A stretch of 64,000 bases of DNA from assembly GCA_013398295.1 (NCBI GenBank), contig VZSF01008486.1, forward strand, positions 248,001 to 312,000, written 5' to 3'. Below are positions 36,839-48,999 of this stretch, one piece after another. This DNA is from Chionis minor. Its lineage: Eukaryota > Chordata > Aves > Charadriiformes > Chionididae. The position numbers and the translations under genes are program-made. Every line of letters starts with the position of its first letter. The stretch's first letter is position 1. The notes below the pieces were generated by a model that did not search any database, was not told where the DNA came from, and saw nothing but the letters and a program-made list of their open reading frames with translations.

Positions 36839-38702
36839 TTTTTTCAGAAATACTGAGACCCAGAGTGCCTATGTGTCATGTGACCTGAGGATTTTGGCTG
36901 CAACTGCACTTAATAAAGTCTGAGATGAACAGAAAGAAGAGGGAGGTGCACTGTGCTCTTCAGTGCTAATCGTGATGTGAACAGAAGCTGAATGTTCATT
37001 TCCCAAAGTCAGGTTTGATTTTATTTTTTATTGTGGCATCAATTCGTTCTGCATTCATGGGCTTACCGGCTTTTCAAAATAATTTTTTGTTTCAATTGTG
37101 TTTAACCAGTCTAATCCCTCTTAAAGTATTTGATTTTGTATAGCCTATACTTAGGTTTATATATAATCAGTACTTACAACACGTAGGGAAGATGAAGGCT
37201 AGAGTAGCACAATACATGGTAAAATGAGATGAAAACTGAAAAACAGGTGTGAGAGTTGTAGTGCAGGTAAAAATAGGAGGGTTTAAGAGCTGTGCAATGA
37301 ATCAGTCATATGGAAAAGGCAGGGAAAGTAGGGGTTTGGGGCTGGACCAGTGCTGCTTTCTTTAAAAGCAATGCCCTTCTCAGCTAGCACTGCCAGCTGC
37401 ACATGCCTCTCTCATGAGCCGAGACGTGACTAAGTCCCCTAGATGGTGTTATAGCACTATAATTCTTGCTTACCTCTTATTGCTTGTTCTGCACTCTAAG
37501 GGACTAGCTGATAAAACAGGCAATATCTTAAGAAAGTCTTGTCTTTGAAGGGGCCACATCGTGTTGGTAAATGCCACTCAATCTAATCAGCTAGTATTGG
37601 GTTGTTTTTCTCAAGTAATAGTGTGAAATATGAGTTTTTGAAAACTTCAGTTTTCTTATTTGATAGCTGTTCCTCAATTTTGTCAGTGTGTACTTAAATT
37701 CTTGTCTTTTATATCAAATAAAATGCTTCTGCAGAAACAGAGTTTATATTGTAGATCTGGCCATACCACTTGTGCGCCAAATTTCTTTGAGTGGACAAGA
37801 TTTCCCAGATGAGAAATCTTAATAAAAGAGCAAAGAGTAAGTTCGCAAACGTAATTTTCACCATAAATTGCATATTTCTATGTGTCTCCACAGTCTGGGA
37901 CTGCCTGTCAAGTGTTCTTTGTGGTAACATAGCTGGGCTTTCAAAGCCTGGTGAGAAAAGCCTGCTACTGGAGAAAGGCCAGCTATATCCTTGCCTCAGT
38001 TACAGAAGAAAAAAAAAAGATGGTCTTTGAATGGCTATAGGAGATTGCTATTAAATATTGTAAGTTTGTATCTGCAGCATACATTCCTATGAATAGAAGT
38101 TCCTTGGCTGCAGGTGACCTTTCCATGCGAGTGTTTTGGTATCAGCATTGTGCACTTTGTAAAGTGAAGTGATTGATCCATATCAGCAAATTTCACTGTA
38201 AGCTGTTGATGTGAAAGAGTCAGCTGTGCGCCTTAATAACAAGAAAGGAAGAAAAGCTTGAACCTAAATTTCTTGTAAGTAACAGACTTCAGAGCCATAC
38301 TCACTCAAATGCCACCGTGAGCTGGCACAGGCTGTCAAGTTTGGGCCTGAGGAAATCTTGTGGTCCCAGCAGGAACCGAATGAGATGGGAAGCCACTTTG
38401 CTGGTGCCATCAGAGCACCCCCTGTGCTGCCAAAGCCCTCCCTGTTCATGTGTCCCAACCCTGCTCTAGGCCGCACTCCCACCTCACTATGCAAAATGGC
38501 TCATTTTCCTACTTTTTCCAGATATTACTCATGTATTTTAGCTTTCCTTTGGAAGAAGGGGCTTTCTTTCTGTCATTTAATATTAATTACTTACTTGGCT
38601 GTAGGAAAATTATTCCTGAGCTCTTAGTAAACATGACATCTCTGTCAAACCTAGGGACATGTCAGCTCCTTACTCCGCATTCCAGATACAGAGTTGGGGT
38701 TA
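36839..38702. other. Non-coding, nothing recognised
   Basis: Spacer between inversely oriented CR1 copies. No gene or repeat was recognised. Confidence 0.45.
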
Positions 38703-39171
38703 TCATAGAATCATGGAATAGTTTGTATTGGGAGGGACCTTTGAAGGTCATCTACCCCAACCCCCCTGCAAGGAGCAGGGACATCTTCAACTAGATCAGG
38801 TTGCTCAGAGCCCCGTCCAACCTCACCTTGAATGTGTCCAGGGATGGGGCATCTACCACCTCTCTGGGCAACCTGTGCCAGTGTTTCACCACCCTCAGCA
38901 TAAAAATGTCTTCCTCATATCTAGTCTGAATCTACCTTCTTTTAGTTTAAAACCATTGCCCCTTGTCCTATCGCGACAGGCTCTGCTAAAAAGTCTGTCC
39001 TCATCTTTCTTAGAAGCTACCTTTAAAGTCCTGAAAGGCCATAATAAGGTCTCCCCGGAGCCTTCTCTTCTCCAGGCTGAACAACCCCAACTCAGCCTTT
39101 CCTCACAGGACAGGTGCTCCATCCTTCTGATCATCTTTGTGGCCCTCCTCTAGACCCGCTCCAACAGGTCC
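38703..39171 (-). mobile_element. CR1 3' part, head joined to a second CR1
   Basis: Read on the minus strand this is the tail of ORF2 and the 3' UTR, ending at the + strand start ATCATAGAATCATGGAATAG. At 39171/39172 it joins another CR1 piece in the same orientation: the preceding piece stops at deduced HRTRGGGF and this one resumes ~80 codons earlier in the CR1 order, so the segment between is present twice. Confidence 0.9.
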
Positions 39172-39905
39172 AAAACCACCGCCTCTTGTCCTGTGACTAC
39201 AGGCCTTGTTAAAATGTCTTTCTCCGTCTTTCTTATAAGCCCTTTCTAAGTATTGAAAAGCTCCCTGGGACCCTCTCTTCTCCAGGCTGAGTAACCCCAA
39301 CTCTCTAAGCCTGTCGTCACAGGAGAGATGCTCCAGCCCTCTGATCATTTTTGTGGCCCTCTTCTGGACCCACTCCAACAGGTCCATGTCTTTCCTGTGC
39401 TGAGGGCTCCAGAGCTGGACACAGCACTCCAGGTGGGATCTCACCAGAGAGGAGCAGAGGGGCTCAATCACCTCCCTCGACCTGCTGGCCACCCTTCTTC
39501 TGATGCAGCCCAGGATACACTTGGCTTTCTGCGCTGTGAGCACACATTGCCAGCTCATGTCCAGCTTTTCATCCACCAGTGCCCCCTAGTCCTTCTCGGC
39601 AGGGCCGCTCTCAATCCCTTCATCCCCCAGCCTGCATTGACACTGGGGGTTGCCCCGACCCAGGTGCAGGACCCTGCACTTGCCCTTGTTGAACCTCGTG
39701 AGGTTCACACAGGCCCACTTCTTGAGCTTGTCCAGGTCCCTCTGGGTGGCACTCCTTCCCTCAGGTGCATCAGCCACACCACTCAGCTTGGTGTTGTCCA
39801 CCAACTTGCTGAGGGTGCTCTCGATTGCACTGTCTATGTCACTGATGAAGATATTAAACAGTACCGGCCCCAATATGGACCCCTGAGCAGCACCACTCAT
39901 TGCTG
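39172..39905 (-). mobile_element. CR1 internal part with reverse transcriptase palm remnant
   Basis: On the minus strand the deduced peptide contains [13 protein letters not shown] (reverse transcriptase motif B region) and LVDNTKL where an active CR1 has FADDTKL, so the catalytic Asp pair is broken. A TAG at 39588-39586 follows AEKD, the same nonsense codon as in the 36-kb copy, and RGSQGAFQYL carries the same deletion. It is truncated at its 3' side by the junction at 39171/39172. Confidence 0.92.
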
Positions 39906-40892
39906 AAGGGATCCAGATGTGCAGGTCGTGCTTTTCAAAGACAGGCAATGGGGCAATGCTGTGAAAGCCTCACTTGAATGGGGTTGCATCCAGCTCCTGG
40001 AGGAAGCAGGGGAATGCTTTCCTTCTCATCATTTATTGATGCACTGGGAGATGCAGTTGCCCTGCACAGTCCTGTTCAGATGTGGGTCACTGCCAACCCC
40101 CCACAGTGCTTTTTTGGTCATGCAGTTAGACTAAGTGCTGAAAAAAATATAAATCATGTCCCTCTCACCTGCTAGAGCTGCTGGTCTTCAGGGAATGACA
40201 CTGGATTTCCTCTTGATCAAGGCGCAGCAGCTCACAAATGGCAGTTCGTATTTTCTGTTGGAGGAGATTGTTAATGAAGACCTCTTTTCTGATGAGGTTT
40301 CTTTTCCGTTAATGAGTTGGTTGGTTTTGTGGCTCTTCTTAACCTTTGCTTAGGGGCCTGCCAGTCAGTGCTAGTGATCTGTCAAAGGGCAATGAAATGC
40401 ATCTTCTGGGCGGTGGGCTGCTGTTGCATTTCTGCAGAGCTTGCAGGGTTGGCTGAAATAGCCTCAAAGGAGCTGAGAGTGCAGCGGGGTTTTGTATGAA
40501 ACATCCCAACATTTCTCAGAGGTGATTAGGTTTGCGTAGCAGGGCTTGCCAGTCTCAGTGCTTCATCACAGCCAAGGGTAATAGTACTTGCTTGCATGTG
40601 CATATCTCATCCGGCAGCACATAAAGACCTTTCACAGGCTTTTAAAGTCAAAAAAAGACCACAAAACTAATAAAGGACAAATGAAAGCACCTTCTTCTCT
40701 CTGCCTGCTTCTTCTTCAGTGCTGTGTCTGCTTCTGGCACGCTCCCTACTGAGTGAGCAGCAGTCCCAGTCCACATCACTAAAAAAAGGGACCAGTCTTG
40801 TCTTCCTTTAAATCTTCTCTCCAAAGATGCTTCCTCCCTAAAACAGTTATGAAACTGCATTTTCATAACAGACAAGTAGCAGCCTTGGGTAG
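39906..40892. other. Non-coding, nothing recognised
   Basis: No exon, RNA gene or clear repeat between two CR1 fragments. Confidence 0.45.
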
Positions 40893-41042
40893 CTGATATC
40901 CCTGGAAGTGTTCAAGGCCAGGTTGGATGGGGCTTTGAGCAAGCTGGTTGAGTGGGAGATGTCCCTGCCTATGGCAGGGGAGTTGGAACTAGATGATCTT
41001 TAAGGTGCCTTCCAACCTAAACCACTCTATGATTCCATGACA
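40893..41042 (+). mobile_element. CR1 3'-end fragment
   Basis: A ~150-bp fragment holds only the end of ORF2 and the 3' UTR: CCCTGGAAGTGTTCAAGGCC, GATGGGGCTTTGAGCAAGCT, AACTAGATGATCTTTAAGG and the terminal ACTCTATGATTCCATGA. Confidence 0.88.
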
Positions 41043-42580
41043 TGAGGCACTCCTTCCTCTTCGTGTATCTTCCCCAGGACTACTGAGATGTCTGGCTTCA
41101 CGTACCCAGAGCTGTGTTAGGTTTTAAGCTGTTCAGGGCAGTTACTGCTGGGCTAGAGATCTCATCAAGTCAGAGCAGCTGAATACCTGCCTACCTGCCC
41201 GTCGAGGCACTGCAGCTGTCTGTGAGCGCCTTTCCTCTGTCTGAGCTGGTCTCTGTGAGACACCATCTCTCAAATCAGTGTTCCTCACAGCTCCAGGTGT
41301 CGGGCTGGACGATACACACGTGGGCAGGCAGCGTTGTTAAATGGATGGACAAAGCCGATTCAGTTATGGTGACCCAACTTGCAGTCTGGTCCTGCGTTAC
41401 GTGCTGCGTTCAAACCTCCTGTGCAATAGTAGCGGTGAATCACATATTTGAAGGCAAAGTTAAATACAGCTTTTAAGGTGAAGACCGTCTTGCTGTGAGT
41501 AGACAAGGAGCTGGGCATCCCTACGGTCTGGTGCATCATGCGCTCTGCAATGTGGTGGCTCTGCTCTGCGGTTCCCCTGAGGTTTGAAGAGACCCTGTGC
41601 TAATTTTGGAAGCGTGGGGAGGTGAATGAGTGGCATCAGTAGGCGGTAAGGTAGTGACAACATCCTCAGTCTGTCTTGCCTTCTGATAATGAAATAAGCA
41701 ATACCAATTTTTGTGGTTATTTTGGGTCTCATCCTCTTCTCCTGGGCTCCCAGGGCACCAGCTTGTCTGCACGAGGGCTCACACGTAAAAGGGGCGAGGG
41801 CTGCCCCCATCTCTGAGGGCACAGCTCCCATCCGCATGGCTAAATGCTTTCTCTGCCCAAAATTGGGTGCTCTGAGTCCTGCTGCCTGCTGGGGAGGTCC
41901 CTGGCCTGTGTGCACATTTTAAATGATGTGGCAAGGGTGACAGCATCTGCAGTCACACAAGACAGTGCCTTCATGCCCTGATTCCCCTGCAAGCGGAGCT
42001 TGGCCGGAGCTGACGTGCACAGGGGTGAGACCCGGCTGGTCCCAATCACGTATTTTGGCAGCCTGAGGTCCTGCCACGTGCTTGAAAATAGGAAAACAGA
42101 TAAAAGTGAAAAAGAAATTAAACATGAAAGGAAAACAAGATCTAACACTCTGCTTTTGAATTTCCCAACCCAAAGCTCATGGCTTTATGTGCACTGTAGA
42201 CGGTCTCCAAAGAAGCACTCAGCTGCAGACAGTTTCTGGGGTGCGGTGGTTCTGGCTCCATCTCCAAGCCAGCCTCCACCAACCACTGGCACTGCTTCCA
42301 CGCCTCCATCAGGATGGGACCATACAGGCTGGAAAGCTGGTTTTGTTCCAGCTATGACCTCCCCATCCTCAGGGAACACTGCACTGGCTATCTGCAGGCC
42401 TCCCCCAGTGAGAGGATAAACAGGAGTTATCTCAAAACACATTTTCATTGAGTTACTGCGTTTGACAGCTTGTTTTTTTGAGCTGGAGTTGTGATGTGAG
42501 TCTTCACTCCGTGATTCACTTGCCCACTCTTCCCTGAACACACTGTTAGCTCCCTGCTATTGTTTGAGAAACTCACAACA
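41043..42580. other. Non-coding, nothing recognised
   Basis: Frames at 41.46-41.9 kb and 42.0-42.5 kb overlap on both strands and have no recognisable domain. Confidence 0.45.
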
Positions 42581-43115
42581 ATTTATTGTTGTTTAGACAA
42601 TTATTCTATTACCCGATGACCCCTTCCCACCCGGGAAGGCAAATCGCAGAAAAACAAGGCAATGCGAAGGTTGAAATGTAAATAGATTTAACAGGATAAG
42701 ACTAAATGATTAACATTAATAATACTAAAGAACCAGTATTGAACCCGATATAAATTGTATTGAACCAATATAAAATACACAAGGATTATACCCGGCCCAT
42801 TCTATCCGTAGGACTCCCAGCAGGGGACAGCAAATGTCAGACACTGGGAGTGATGCAGCTTCAGAAGGACGGGAAGGGCTCAGGGATCCAGCACCAGGCC
42901 AAGAAGTTCTCTGGATCACCTCCATCAAGGGAGAGACAGCACTTCTCAGCAAACTTTCTCATTTATATTGAATGTGACATTCATGGTATGAAATAATCCT
43001 GTTGGCCAGCTTGGGTCAAGTGCCCAGGTCTGGTTCCTCCTTGTCCCTGCACCTGGTAAGCTGGAAAACACTCAGACCTTGAAACCCACACACCAGAACT
43101 GGCTATAAAGTAAAT
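42581..43115 (-). mobile_element. Probable ERV solo LTR, minus orientation
   Basis: Read on the minus strand there is GACCCAAGCTGGCCAACAGG, then ATTTCATACCATGAATGTCA and AATATAAATGAG, the same order of blocks (CCAAxxTGxCC, ATACCATG, TATA) seen in the avian ERVL-type LTRs elsewhere in the window. The + strand left end contains TGTTGTTTAGAC near 42587, comparable to the TGTTGTGGTTTA end at 45549. I could not find a matching target duplication, so the ends are approximate. No internal retroviral genes adjoin it. Confidence 0.6.
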
Positions 43116-43631
43116 ATCTTCACAAACTCAGACGGAATCACAGAATCACACACACTAGAGTCTTCTAAAAGTGCAGTTGTCCCAAGCATTAAAGAGAAGT
43201 TAGTTCTGCGTTGCTCAAATCAGGGCACTCCAGCTGGGTGGGAGGTGGGTGCAGAGACTGGGTGCTCCTTGGCAGTGATGCCAACGGGTGGTTGGGTGCC
43301 AGCTGCATGGCCACTCTCTTCCCTCTGCAAGGTGGCTCTGTGAACTGCCCCATGGGTTTTACACAGCTGTATGGCACCAAAGTTTCCTTGAAAAACGACA
43401 GCCAAGGCCAGAGGACAGCCGAGATGGCAGGGCTGGGCACAGAGCCGGGTGCTGTCCCAGCCACAGGGACCTACCTACGGAGCCAGTGCTGGACGGGGGC
43501 TTGTGCAGGTCCTGCACCCACAGGTGCTGCGCTGGCATCTCTCTGCTTTGCTGGTGCTCATTACTGAGCACATTTCCTAGGTTCATCTCCTGCTAGAGAT
43601 GGAGTTACTTGGGTTGTCAGTTGCTTTTAAC
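43116..43631. other. Non-coding, nothing recognised
   Basis: GC-moderate sequence with overlapping short frames on both strands. No domain was recognised. Confidence 0.45.
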
Positions 43632-44095
43632 CATAGAATCATAAAATGGGTTGGAAGATCATCAAGTTCCAACCCCCCTGCTGTGGGCAAGGACACCTCC
43701 CACTAGACCAGGTTGCTCAAAGCCCCATCCAACCTGGCCTTGAACATTTCCAGGGATGGGGCATCCACAGCTTTCCTGAGCAACCTGTTCCAGTGTCTTA
43801 CCACCCTCACAGTAAAGAATTCCCTTGTAATATCTCATCTAAATCTCCCCTCTTTCAGTTTAAAACCATTACCCCTCATCTTATCACTACATTCCTTTGT
43901 AAATAATCCCTCCCCATCTTTCCTGTAGGTCCCCTTTGGGTACTGGAAGGCTGCTCTAAGGTGTCCCTGGAGCCTTCTCTTCTCCAGGCTCAACAACCCC
44001 AACTCTCCCAGTCTGTCCTCATAGCAGAGGTGCTCCAGCCCTCTGATCATCTTTGTGGCCTCCTCTGGACTCACTTCAATAGGTCCGTGTTTGAA
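43632..44095 (-). mobile_element. CR1 3' part
   Basis: Starts on the + strand with ACCATAGAATCATAAAATGG, the reverse complement of a CR1 3' end. It extends through the ORF2 tail to the GAxTCACTTCAATAGGTCC region. The deduced minus-strand frame includes [20 protein letters not shown], followed by further tail motifs to FKLKEGRFR. 5'-truncated. Confidence 0.92.
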
Positions 44096-45548
44096 CAAAC
44101 ACGTCTGCAGAGCTTCAGATTCTGGGGTCAGAGTGGCCAAAGTGACTGCTGCCACTTAAAGAAGCTGCTGTTGGGCACACTACAGCATGCAGGTATTACT
44201 GCAGCATCCTTTGTACACTCATTCTGGAAGCAATTGATTTCTTTTAAGAGCTGCTTACCCCCCAAAAAATCAATTTTTAAAAAAAAAAAAAACACCAAAC
44301 AGCCCCCTCAAAATGGGAGGTTTTTGAGTATTATATTTGGCAGATGTGGTACCACACTAGTGGCTGGTCCTCCTCTCTTCTCGGAAGATGAGCAGCAAAC
44401 AGGTTTTTGCAAAGTCAGTGCACGGCTGGATGTGTTTACCGTGTGTGGTTTTGTCCGGATCACAAGCGCCGGAGCGCTGGGCAGCATTCCCCTGGGCAAG
44501 GCAGCAGCATGTGAATTTTAATGCACAGTTGGGGTTACTGGCTTTTATTTACTCGGGCACCCGTTTGCACTGCATTTGAAGAAGATGCAGCCTGACTTCT
44601 GGCCCGTAGGGAGGGGAGATGGAGAAGGAACCGCGTCCTGACAGCTCAGAGATTGGAAATTTTAAAGCAGTTAGTTTGGATATTGGTACCAGCCTGATTG
44701 CAAGGGTGGGGGGGGGGCTGCATTTTGCCCCACAACCTGAACTGGAGGCTTTGCTCCCACAGTTAGGCTGTGACTGGTATTTGGATGAACTGGTTGAAAG
44801 TTATATAAAGCATGTTTGTGCAAGGGGCAGGCATTTCTTTATTCTCCTGCTGGTGCTTTGGCACTGCAGAGCTTGAAGCCAGAAGGGGCTGCGTGGAGGG
44901 TGTTTCACCCAGGTCACGTGAAGAAGCTGACATGAGAGAATGCTATAAAACTAATGAGCTTTTTCCGTTCATCAATAGATAAGAAATTAATTCTATCTCC
45001 TTTTCTAATTGGTCATTTGAGGGTGGATTAACCATACATTAAAAAGTTTCTTGGTCTTCGAAAATAAGCAGACTAGTTAGAAAATTATTAGACAATTATT
45101 TGGACAATATTGTACCTTTTATCAGTGTATTAGCAATAGGAAAAGTTTGCCCCTATGTTATTGACACATCAACAGTAAATTTGGCTTTCTTTTCTTTTTT
45201 TCTCCCCATCTTAATTATCAAAAAAAGGATCGTCATCACTGTAGAAGTTCAAACACCAGTAGAATTTGGTCACACCATTTGATTTGCAGTGACCCATCAC
45301 TCATTATTTGCCTCATTATTGAAATCTACCGGTTTGATTTGACTTCACTGCGTGGGGAGATCAGGGTCAACTCCAGATTCCCGCCTCAGTTATAGCCATA
45401 AAACCAATTATTCTCTGCAAACCCGCTAACAGCACGCCGGGATTGTGCAAGGTGGAGTAAGTGGAGTCAGGCACTATAAAAATAACGATGTATAAAGTGT
45501 AATAACGCGTTAGCATCTCATCAAAATCAGCTTATCACTAAATCACTC
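44096..45548. other. Non-coding, nothing recognised
   Basis: Includes an A run at ~44279-44292 and a G run at ~44707-44717. No exon or RNA gene was recognised. Confidence 0.45.
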
Positions 45549-46143
45549 TGTTGTGGTTTAACCAGACAGCAACTCAGCAACACACAGCTGCTCGCTCGCC
45601 ACCGCCCACGGCAGGATGGGGAAGAGAATCAGAAGGGAAAAAGTGAGAAAACTTGTGCGTTGAGATAAAGACAGTTTAAGAGGTAAAGCAAAAGCCACGC
45701 ACGCAAGCAAAGCAAAAGAAGGAATTCATTCACTCCTTCCCATCGGCAGGCAGGTGTTCAGCCATCTCCAGGAAAGCAGGGCTCCGTCATGTGTAACGGT
45801 TACTTGGGAAGACAAATGCCATCACTCTGAACGTCCCCCGCTTCCTTCTTCTTCCCCCAGGTTTATATACTGAGCATGACACCGTATGGTATGGAATATC
45901 CCTTTGGTCAGTTGGGGACAGCTGTCCAGGCTCTGTCCCCTCCCAACTCCTTGTGCACCCCCAACCTACTCACTGGTGGGGTGGTGCAAGGAGCAGAAAA
46001 GACCTTGACGCTGTGTAAGCACCACTCAACAATAATGAAAACATCTCTAAATTATCAACACTGTTTTCAGCACAAATCGAAAACAAAGCCCCAGAGTAAC
46101 TATTGTGAAGAAAATTAACTCTATCCCAGCCAAAACCAGCACA
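45549..46143 (-). mobile_element. Solo LTR, avian ERVL type, with 5-bp target duplication
   Basis: The + strand begins TGTTGTGGTTTAACC and ends CCAAAACCAGCACA. Read in its own direction it starts TGTGCTGGTTTTGGCTGGG, contains the GGGATAGAGTTAATTTTCTT block, CCAAAGGGATATTCCATACC, a TATATAAA box (+ strand ~45863-45870), TTATCTCAAC and a TAAACCACAACA end. The same 5-mer CACTC flanks it on both sides (45544-45548 and 46144-46148), proving integrase-type insertion and fixing the ends. No gag, pol or env remains. It is ~595 bp long. Confidence 0.95.
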
Positions 46144-46148
46144 CACTC

Positions 46149-46611
46149 CAAATTTAAATATGTTATTTGACAGCTCACATCACTCTTGGTGATTGACGCC
46201 GATAAAGACCCTGTCAACGCAGAAGGCTGGGTTATGGGGTTGGTGGCCCACCCTAATTCCAGCATCATGAGGTAAGGCTTTTCTAACACTGCTGCTATTA
46301 TCGCCGCCTCTGCCTTCCTTATTAGGGCAGTCTGAGGTTTAATTTCTACTTGGGCCACCTCAGACAAATCAGATCATTGCTGAACTGGAAGACTGCAAAA
46401 TCCTTAGTGGCAACACTCATAGCTGACCCAAACTTCATGAAATGGGTAAAAGAGGAGAGAGAACAGGCTGCGGATGCTGAGTGGCCCAAATTACCACTGG
46501 CCATGGCCAAATTCTTGCTGAAGAGCAGGAGGTAGTGACTCACCTGGTGAGCCTGGTTGTACAGCATGGGGCTTCTCCCTGAAAGTGTGCAGCTTTACGA
46601 GGACGTAAGGG
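46149..46611. other. Unclassified sequence between an LTR and a CR1
   Basis: Frames open on both strands (minus 46047-46367, plus 46350-46535) resemble no protein I can name. It may be old transposon sequence. Confidence 0.35.
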
Positions 46612-46905
46612 CAGCCCCATTGCCTATGGGGAGGGCATAGAGGAGCCAGAGCTGGGCTCTGCACAGTGGTACAGGGCAGGAGGACAAAAGACAATGGGCA
46701 CAAGCTAAAAAATGAGAGGTTTGGATGGGCCTCCAAAAAAAAGAGAACCTTTTCCCCATGAGGACATCCACCCAGCCACCCAGAGGGGCTCTGCAGCCTC
46801 CCTCCTTGGAAGGTTTCGAGACCCAAACAAGTGAAGCTCTGAGTACCTGGGGTGGATCTTGGAGCCAGCCTCCTGAGATCCCTTCCAACCTGAATTTTCC
46901 TGTCA
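46612..46905 (+). mobile_element. Old CR1 3'-end fragment
   Basis: Degenerate matches in CR1 order: ACAGGGCAGGAGGACAAAAG, CAATGGGCACAAGCTAAAAA, CCCAGAGGGGCT, CCTCCCTCCTTGGAAGGTTT and the terminal CCTGAGATCCCTTCCAACCT. It belongs to an older CR1 group than the copies at 36 and 39 kb, and several internal deletions are visible. Confidence 0.75.
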
Positions 46906-48999
46906 TGCTACAGAAGAGCCTAATGCTACCAGGGGAAATGTAGGCAGGCAGGAAAATATGAAGTAGGAGTAGATGAGTTATTGTACCTCCCCATTTGGCA
47001 GTGTTGTGATAATTCTTGAGCTGTGATGGCTTGGGTAACCATTTAACGCTGGGACAGTTTAGGGGTGAGTCACAGATTTAATGAAGTATTGGGAAAAGTG
47101 CCGTTGTAGTGAGACTCTCAATGAGCTCGTCTACTTAGCTTAATGAAGTGAAGATTGAGAGTCAGCTTTGATCCCTGTAGTGGTTTACTTGAAGAACAAA
47201 TTTTATTATGGACTTTCCAGCGCCTCAGATGAGGTCACAGGAAAACCCAATGGCTGAAGTCAAAGCTAGATGGATACTGGAGAGCGGTCATTATTAATTG
47301 TTAAAAAATGGTTTTAATAAGATATTTGATTTTTGGAAAATTTGCCATCAGTCATGATTAGTCCTCCGCTATGAACCATCTTTAAATCAAATATTTATTT
47401 GACAGATATGATCTACCTTAAACGAGAACTCTTTCAGACGAGTCCCTTGACCCACATGACTTGAGCTGCCATGGTTGAATGGGTGAACCTGAGCAGTTGG
47501 TGCTGGCATCATCCCCTGCTCCAGTGCAGCCCAGGGAGGGCACACAAAGCTGCGCTTAGGAGCCTGGCACAAGACTGTAGCTTTCTCTCCAGTGCTCTGT
47601 TTAGCCACTTGGACAGAGATTCAGCAAAATACTTGGTCTTGCTGTCAGAGCGTAAATACTTCCATCGTCAAAAAACAGCTTAAATTGCTCTTAGTTCCCA
47701 TGACTTGGTCGCATGGATGGGTCTAGCTTTCCATGCTTCGCTTTCTATGACAGATACGGATAATGACTCACTAAAATGCAGCATTTCATTTTGCATTGCT
47801 CTGTAATTCACAAAATGTGAAGCACTTTTGATGAAAGCCACATACGAACATTACTGTGTTGCAATTAATTGACAGACACAGGCTTAGCCTGTATTTCAAA
47901 TAATGCAAACTTGATGTGAGCTCACAGTAGAAAAAAATACATGGTTTTTCCTTTGCATATTTAACCAGCACTTACAGTGTACTCTGCTTTTTAGGGCAGT
48001 TTTCATCAAGAGGTTTAAATACAGTTAAATGTTAACTAATTGACGGCCCATCATTTTTATGAGAAGAATGAGCAATAATAAGGTAATGGTTTGATTCTAT
48101 GAGCATGTGCTGAGGACCAGCAGTTCCCTAAGCATAATTCCTGATGCTAACACTGGTCTCTGCAGCTCTGGGCACCATCTTTTCAGGAGTTCTTTTTTAT
48201 TTTAAAAAGTGTATTTAAATTTTAATCGACCTAGCTTTTGTTATTGTCACAATAGTTGTCAGCTAACGGTCATCAGGGTGCTGCCAGCTGAGGTGTGAAT
48301 GGGTATTGAGAAGTACAGATGGATAAGCAGAGTCATGAAACACAAACACGACTCATCTGGAAGCTGTGGGAGCAGGAATAGAGCCCTAATGGGAGCCAGA
48401 ACTCCCAGGCCACCTGCTCCATGTGTTACAGATCGATGCCTTCGATGCTGATGGAGAAACGTGAAGATTTTTCTTCTTTTAATCTGCGTGTTACCGCCAT
48501 CATTGTTGTTGAGCACAGAGAAGTGATTTCTAGTAAACTGAGAGCATGGCGTCACCTTAAATTATGAGAACATCTTAAATGTCATATGCAATAGTGGATA
48601 ACCTCACACACGTTATGCAGCCATTCTGTTCTTTATCCTGATGGTAAAATCAGCCAGAGTGTTGAGGTTCTCCAGCTGCTAAACTTCACCACAGGATTCA
48701 GCACGAGGAGAGGTAAATGAGATTTCTTCTTTCCCTTTTCACACTCTAGGAGCCTGAGCTAACCTGCTCTGTGAGTTAGTTTGGTGTTTGGGGTTTTTTT
48801 CCCACAGCAAATATATATACCAAAACTTTAAAGTTAATGCTTCTTATTTCTATAAGGCAACTGGATGTAGAGGGCACTGCCTATCAGTAGATAACTTTCT
48901 CTTCCCAAGCCCAACAGATTGTTTAGATGTGGAGGCTGCATTTGCAGTCACGGGTCACGGTGTTACACACATTGAGTGCCTCAGTCTCTGCTGTTAGCG
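46906..48999. other. Non-coding, nothing recognised
   Basis: AT-rich sequence without a recognisable exon, RNA gene or repeat. Confidence 0.45.

Noticed and set aside
46350..46535. Frame suggestive of a retroviral gag-like peptide next to the solo LTR
   Set aside because: Too short and unlike any gag or pol motif; the LTR's target duplication shows that no internal sequence of that provirus remains outside it.
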